A DNA stretch of 8,754 bases from Bacillota bacterium (GTDB lineage Bacteria; Bacillota; Clostridia; Peptostreptococcales; Anaerovoracaceae), in contig JAFOGM010000217.1 in NCBI GenBank assembly GCA_017386805.1, positions 1-8,754 on the forward strand. Reading direction: 5' to 3'. Shown in pieces: positions 5,980-8,754 of the stretch. The position numbers and the translations under genes were made by a program. Numbering within the stretch: the first letter of the stretch is position 1; each line of letters opens with the position of its first letter. Below the pieces are notes generated by a model, which saw nothing but the letters and a program-made list of their open reading frames with translations, made no database searches and was not told where the DNA came from.

Positions 5980-7035
5980 CTATTCTGTCACCAGAGCAGA
6001 AAGCCCCGATGTCATTTTCATTGTTCCATCGCCAAAGATCCACAGGACTTCCACGTCCTCCATGGACTCGGCCAGTTCCAGTCCTTCTTCATAACTCATG
6101 CAATACAGAGCGGTGGAGAAGGTGTCCGCCAATGCGCTGTTCTTGGTGATCACAGTGATGGAATCAAAGTAATCCGCAGGCATCAGGGTATCTTTATCGA
6201 TAATGTGGTGGTACTTTTCGTCGTCTACGATGTAATATCTCTCGTAATTCCCGGAGGTGACACAAGCCGTGTCAGCCAGGGCGAAATAGACGACAGGTTC
6301 ACCGGAAGGATCCTGGGGATTTCGAATCCCGGTATTCCATGCAGAACCATCGACCTTGCGACCAATGATACTGATATTTCCTCCGATGTTCAAAACATAG
6401 CTTTCAGCCCCGGTCTCTCTCAGATACTGTGCAGCCTTTTCCGTAGCGTATCCCTTTCCCAGAGCCCCCACATCGATGGAAGCTTCCGGATCGGTGATCC
6501 TTACGGTACAATTATCTGCATCGATTTCCAGAAGAGAAATGTCTGTGTGTTTCTTCGCCTCCGCCAGCGCTTCTTCCGAAGGAATGTAAGCATTGGCCGG
6601 ATCTTCCGAAGCCGCCGTTCTGGCATCGTGCCACAGACGCAGGACCGAGCCCAGCATCACGTTCATTTCACCATCGGTGATCTCGTACAATTCCTTTGAA
6701 TACAACAAAAAGTCGACGAGCTTTTTATCTACCTTTAAAGGTTCGCCGCCGGCCAGTTTATTAATGGTGCACAGATTAGTGATACCGGAATATTCGTGAT
6801 AAATGTCAAACAGTTGATGATATTCATTCAGAATACCAGAAACTGCGGCGGACCGCTCATTGAGAGAGTCCTCAGAGTCTCCAGCATAGCTGTAGACGTA
6901 AGAGACCGTATCGAAATACGTGAAAAATGCTCTTCCTTGTGGTTCTATCTTTTTAGCAGAACTGGAGCACCCCACAAAACTTGCGAGGAGCCCCAGTACA
7001 CAGCAAAGACAGAGCCAAGATTTCATTCGTTTCAA
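5980..7035 (-). CDS. apbE: ApbE-family FAD:protein FMN transferase, lipoprotein
   Basis: ApbE uses FAD and Mg2+ to attach FMN covalently, by a phosphoester bond, to Thr/Ser in S/T-G-A-T motifs of extracytosolic proteins, notably RnfG and RnfD. This copy has 351 residues. A signal peptide ends in SFVGC, with Cys23 the likely lipid anchor, placing the enzyme on the outer face of the membrane. Family motifs occur in order: DVGALGKGYATEKA (188-201), LNIGGNISIIG (215-225), TSGNYERYY (260-268), YHHIIDKDTLMP (275-286) and ALADTFSTALY (301-311), whose Asp304 and Thr308 match the family metal-site region. The start is probably TTG at 7035, nine bases before an ATG, because only the TTG is well spaced from the ribosome binding site. 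It lies 30 nt after the lipoprotein gene and 60 nt before rnfC, whose neighbours RnfD and RnfG are the likely substrates. Confidence 0.95.
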   Translation of the reverse strand: MKRMKSWLCLCCVLGLLASFVGCSSSAKKIEPQGRAFFTYFDTVSYVYSYAGDSEDSLNERSAAVSGILNEYHQLFDIYHEYSGITNLCTINKLAGGEPLKVDKKLVDFLLYSKELYEITDGEMNVMLGSVLRLWHDARTAASEDPANAYIPSEEALAEAKKHTDISLLEIDADNCTVRITDPEASIDVGALGKGYATEKAAQYLRETGAESYVLNIGGNISIIGRKVDGSAWNTGIRNPQDPSGEPVVYFALADTACVTSGNYERYYIVDDEKYHHIIDKDTLMPADYFDSITVITKNSALADTFSTALYCMSYEEGLELAESMEDVEVLWIFGDGTMKMTSGLSALVTE

Positions 7036-7040
7036 ACCTT

Positions 7041-7047
7041 GTCTCCT
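7041..7047 (-). promoter_or_regulatory. Ribosome binding site supporting a TTG start for apbE
   Basis: AGGAGAC on the minus strand has its AGGAG core ending 7 nt before TTG at 7035-7033, but 16 nt before the first ATG at 7026-7024. The spacing favours the TTG start. Confidence 0.65.
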
Positions 7048-7065
7048 AATGTTTCAGTTGGAAAA

Positions 7066-8079
7066 TTAACGAGCGTATTCAGCAGCTCTTGCGATAACTT
7101 CCATCATGCCAGTGATCTGCATGGTGCATTCAGCGTACAGAGTTTCGTCTGCGGGAACTGCATAACCGTGATCGTTGGTCTTGGTTTCGATAGCACGAAC
7201 GTCAGCAGCAGTCTTACCTACAACGTACTTGGAGAATGCATCGGACTGAGCATCCCATTCAGCGATAGCAGCACCGTAAGCAACCATGCCGTAAGCATCG
7301 CCCAGTTCTCTCTTGGTAGCCTTGTAGTCAGCAGATACGATTTCGCCAGCAGCGTTTACGTTGATCTTGGGCTGAGTTGCATCGTTCAGAGCAGCCAGGA
7401 TGGTACCGTCAGCAGCTACAACAGCAGCACCGAATTCGGTGTACATCTTAACTACAGCGTCGTTGCCTTCAGCAGCAGCGGTGGATTCGGAAGCGTCGGT
7501 AACAGCAGCCAGACCCAGGGTGAAAGCATCAGCAGTTTCGAAAGCCATACCCTTTTCGTCGTTGCAAGCCTTAACAACAGCAGCCTTGAAGTCTACGATG
7601 TCCATGGTGCAGCCAGCCAGCAGAGCTTCGTCGGTGGATACGTTGTGGCCAGTTTCGTTCAGAACGGTTTCCAGAGCTTCTACTTCAGCAGCAGTCTTAC
7701 CTACTACGTATTCTTCGAAAGCCTTGGTCTGAGCGTCCCATTCAGCCATAGCAGCACCGTAAGCAACCATACCGTAGTCGTCACCCAGTTCCATCTTGGT
7801 CTTGAAGGTCTTGTCAGCTTCAACAGCACCACCTACAACAGCCATCTTGGACTGTGCGCAGTCGATGCGGCAAACTACGATCTTACCTTCAGCGTCGGTA
7901 ACAACGGTAGCAACAGTAGCGTCTACCTGTGCCTGTTCGGTCTTGGAGCTGGTGGTCTTCAGTTCAACACCCATACCCAGCTTGTAAGCAGCAGCTTCGG
8001 GAGCAGCTTCGCCGCCACCGCAAGCAACCATAGTGAACATCATGCACAGAACCATGATCATTGCAATTAACTTTTTCAT
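7066..8079 (-). CDS. Secreted lipoprotein with tandemly duplicated domain, function unknown
   Basis: This is a 337-residue predicted lipoprotein. Residues 1-19 form a signal peptide (MKKLIAMIMVLCMMFTMVA) and Cys20 is the lipidation site; the lipobox MVAC has Met at -3, which is tolerated but not ideal. The mature protein is Ala/Glu/Asp-rich and is built from two copies of one unit, roughly residues 31-170 and 183-332. The strongest conserved block is residues 94-138 versus 255-299 (35 of 45 identical), containing ELGDxYGMVAYGAA, AEWDAQ and YVVGKTAA. I do not assign a biochemical activity. There is no SGAT-type flavinylation motif, so although its place beside apbE and rnf suggests an extracytosolic redox partner or ligand binder, it is not an obvious ApbE substrate. 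Similar ELGDxYGM lipoproteins are, as I recall, common in Clostridia and uncharacterised. It is the first gene after the predicted promoter; apbE follows after 30 nt. Confidence 0.85.
   Translation of the reverse strand: MKKLIAMIMVLCMMFTMVACGGGEAAPEAAAYKLGMGVELKTTSSKTEQAQVDATVATVVTDAEGKIVVCRIDCAQSKMAVVGGAVEADKTFKTKMELGDDYGMVAYGAAMAEWDAQTKAFEEYVVGKTAAEVEALETVLNETGHNVSTDEALLAGCTMDIVDFKAAVVKACNDEKGMAFETADAFTLGLAAVTDASESTAAAEGNDAVVKMYTEFGAAVVAADGTILAALNDATQPKINVNAAGEIVSADYKATKRELGDAYGMVAYGAAIAEWDAQSDAFSKYVVGKTAADVRAIETKTNDHGYAVPADETLYAECTMQITGMMEVIARAAEYAR
7183..7317 (-). repeat. Conserved block, copy 2 of the lipoprotein internal duplication
   Basis: This 45-codon block encodes residues 255-299, starting TKRELGDAYGMVAYG and ending ADVRAIET. 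It is the second copy of the block at 7666-7800, spaced 483 nt from it start to start. That spacing sets the size of the duplicated unit at about 161 residues. Confidence 0.85.
7666..7800 (-). repeat. Conserved block, copy 1 of the lipoprotein internal duplication
   Basis: This 45-codon block encodes residues 94-138, starting TKMELGDDYGMVAYG and ending AEVEALET. It pairs with 7183-7317; the two encoded segments are identical at 35 of 45 residues and have the same length with no gaps. The DNA also stays clearly similar, for example around the GMVAYGAA codons. Confidence 0.85.
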
Positions 8080-8089
8080 TGGTCTAATT

Positions 8090-8097
8090 CCTCCTTT
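8090..8097 (-). promoter_or_regulatory. Ribosome binding site that fixes the lipoprotein start
   Basis: AAAGGAGG on the minus strand lies 10 nt upstream of the ATG at 8079-8077. It rules out the in-frame upstream ATG at 8109, which would put this site inside the coding region and place ten residues ahead of the lipoprotein signal peptide. Confidence 0.85.
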
Positions 8098-8121
8098 AAA
8101 AATAAGCATAGAAACGATAAT

Positions 8122-8150
8122 ATTTTAACATAGCCTTTCTATTTCCGCAA
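8122..8150 (-). promoter_or_regulatory. Predicted sigma-A-type promoter for the lipoprotein-apbE-rnf operon
   Basis: Reading the minus strand, a -35-like TTGCGG (8150-8145) is followed after exactly 17 nt by TAAAAT (8127-8122), a 5/6 match to the -10 consensus. The -10 is preceded by TG one base upstream (8130-8129), forming an extended -10. The weak -35 (3/6) is offset by the TGn element. Transcription would start near 8115, leaving a leader of about 35 nt, too short for a riboswitch. The surrounding gap from 8188 to 8098 is AT-rich, and no operator palindrome is obvious. This is inference from consensus matching only. Confidence 0.6.
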
Positions 8151-8188
8151 TTGTTTTTTCGCTATTTTTCCATCGTTTTTGGGTTTTT

Positions 8189-8754
8189 TTACACATTCCA
8201 GGCCGTTACCTGACGGAAAATCCATCCTGCCAGCTCCGGAATCCCTTCTCCCGTTCGCGCGGAGACGAAAATCACCTCAATGCTGGGATTACGGCGCTTT
8301 GCGTACTCTACAACTTTTTCGCAATCGAAATCAAAATAGTCCAGAACGTCGATCTTATTGATTACCAGAAGATCGCAGGTCTCATACATCAGCGGATACT
8401 TTAAGGGCTTGTCATCGCCTTCCGGAACGGATAAAATCGTCATATTTTTAACAGACCCCGTGTCGAATTCCGCCGGACAAACCAAATTCCCCACGTTCTC
8501 TAAAACCACCAGATCCAGTTCGCTGCGATCCAGTTGGGATAACCCCTGCCGCGTCATATCTGCATCCAGGTGGCACATGCCTCCGGTGTGGATCTGAATG
8601 GCTTCCACGCCCGCCTTCTTCATGGTTTCCGCATCGACAACAGAATCGATGTCCGCTTCCATGACTGCCCAGCGAAGTTTTCCTTCCAGTTCTTTGGCCA
8701 GCGCCAGCAGCGTGGTGGTCTTTCCCGATCCCGGAGAGGACATCACATTTAATA
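8189..8754 (-). CDS. hypB: HypB, nickel-insertion GTPase (N-terminus beyond window)
   Basis: HypB is a cytoplasmic GTPase that works with HypA to deliver Ni(II) to [NiFe]-hydrogenase precursors, and sometimes to urease. The visible part opens in frame with Leu-Asn-Val and then a P-loop, MSSPGSGKT. An in-frame GTG at 8746 could be mistaken for the start, but family members have residues before the P-loop and the frame stays open to the edge, so the gene is treated as cut. Further motifs follow in family order: GMCHLDADM (the Cys-His pair of the G-domain metal site), ENVGNLVCPAEFDTG (switch region with the second metal-site Cys), and VINKIDVLDYFDFD (the NKxD guanine-specificity motif). The stop is TAA at 8191-8189. 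Any His-rich or Cys-containing nickel-storage N-terminus cannot be seen. It lies upstream of the lipoprotein/rnf operon and is probably the end of a separate hyp operon, since a promoter follows it. No rho-independent terminator is visible after it. Confidence 0.93.
   Translation of the reverse strand, partial: LNVMSSPGSGKTTTLLALAKELEGKLRWAVMEADIDSVVDAETMKKAGVEAIQIHTGGMCHLDADMTRQGLSQLDRSELDLVVLENVGNLVCPAEFDTGSVKNMTILSVPEGDDKPLKYPLMYETCDLLVINKIDVLDYFDFDCEKVVEYAKRRNPSIEVIFVSARTGEGIPELAGWIFRQVTAWNV

Noticed and set aside
6796..8070. Long open frame of 424 codons on the plus strand
   Set aside because: It lies opposite apbE and the lipoprotein, is a low-complexity Ser/Val-rich shadow of alanine-rich minus-strand codons, and has no ribosome binding site or family resemblance.
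7066..8079. GKT strings in the lipoprotein as nucleotide-binding P-loops
   Set aside because: There is no GxxxxGK[ST] context, and the protein is predicted to be outside the cytoplasm; VVGKTAA is part of the duplicated block.
8080..8109. Upstream in-frame ATG at 8109 as the lipoprotein start
   Set aside because: The strong AAAGGAGG at 8097-8090 would then lie within the coding region, and the signal peptide would start at residue 11; the ATG at 8079 fits both the ribosome binding site and the lipoprotein pattern.
8151..8188. T-rich stretch after hypB as a terminator
   Set aside because: On the minus strand it is an A-rich run without a GC-rich hairpin, so it is not a rho-independent terminator for hypB; no plus-strand gene precedes it.

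Overview
All nine supported genes lie on the minus strand, so transcription runs from high to low coordinates. GC content looks close to 50%. Shine-Dalgarno sequences are strong (AAGGAGG type), one start is TTG, and lipoproteins are common. The Rnf/ApbE/NusG-domain-II/Gx-transporter gene set with these traits points to an anaerobic Clostridia-type Firmicute. No finer placement can be supported from the sequence alone.

Layout in transcription order: (1) 8754-8189, the end of a hypB gene (nickel-insertion GTPase for hydrogenase or urease maturation), cut by the window edge. (2) 8188-8080, a short AT-rich gap with a good sigma-A-type promoter. (3) 8079-6, an apparent eight- or nine-cistron operon: a lipoprotein with an internally duplicated domain, apbE (FAD:protein FMN transferase), rnfC, rnfD, a double-length rnfG, rnfE, rnfA, a NusG-domain-II membrane-anchored protein, a Gx-transporter/HepS-I family membrane protein, and a RidA-family protein. 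Gaps are 60 nt or less, and most junctions have the next ribosome binding site embedded in the previous gene. There is no gene-free stretch over 300 bases and no RNA gene, mobile element or CRISPR array.

The genes look like one membrane redox machine. RnfC keeps the nucleotide/FMN-site glycine-rich motif and two 4Fe-4S motifs. RnfD and RnfG carry FMN-attachment motifs outside the cytoplasm, and ApbE would load them.

The striking points are departures from a normal Rnf. RnfB, the ferredoxin-interacting subunit that usually follows rnfA, is absent from the cluster. All four cysteines that normally hold the intramembrane iron-sulfur cluster shared by RnfA and RnfE are replaced (Asp27 and Gly109 in RnfA; Thr21 and Ala104 in RnfE). 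RnfG is about twice the usual length, with two FMN-binding-like units, one with a degenerate flavinylation motif. In the place of rnfB sits a NusG-II/Gx-transporter pair resembling, as I recall, EetA/EetB of the Listeria extracellular electron transfer locus. My inference is a divergent Rnf-like complex that does not perform classic ferredoxin:NAD+ oxidoreduction and may instead export electrons to extracytosolic flavoproteins or lipoproteins.
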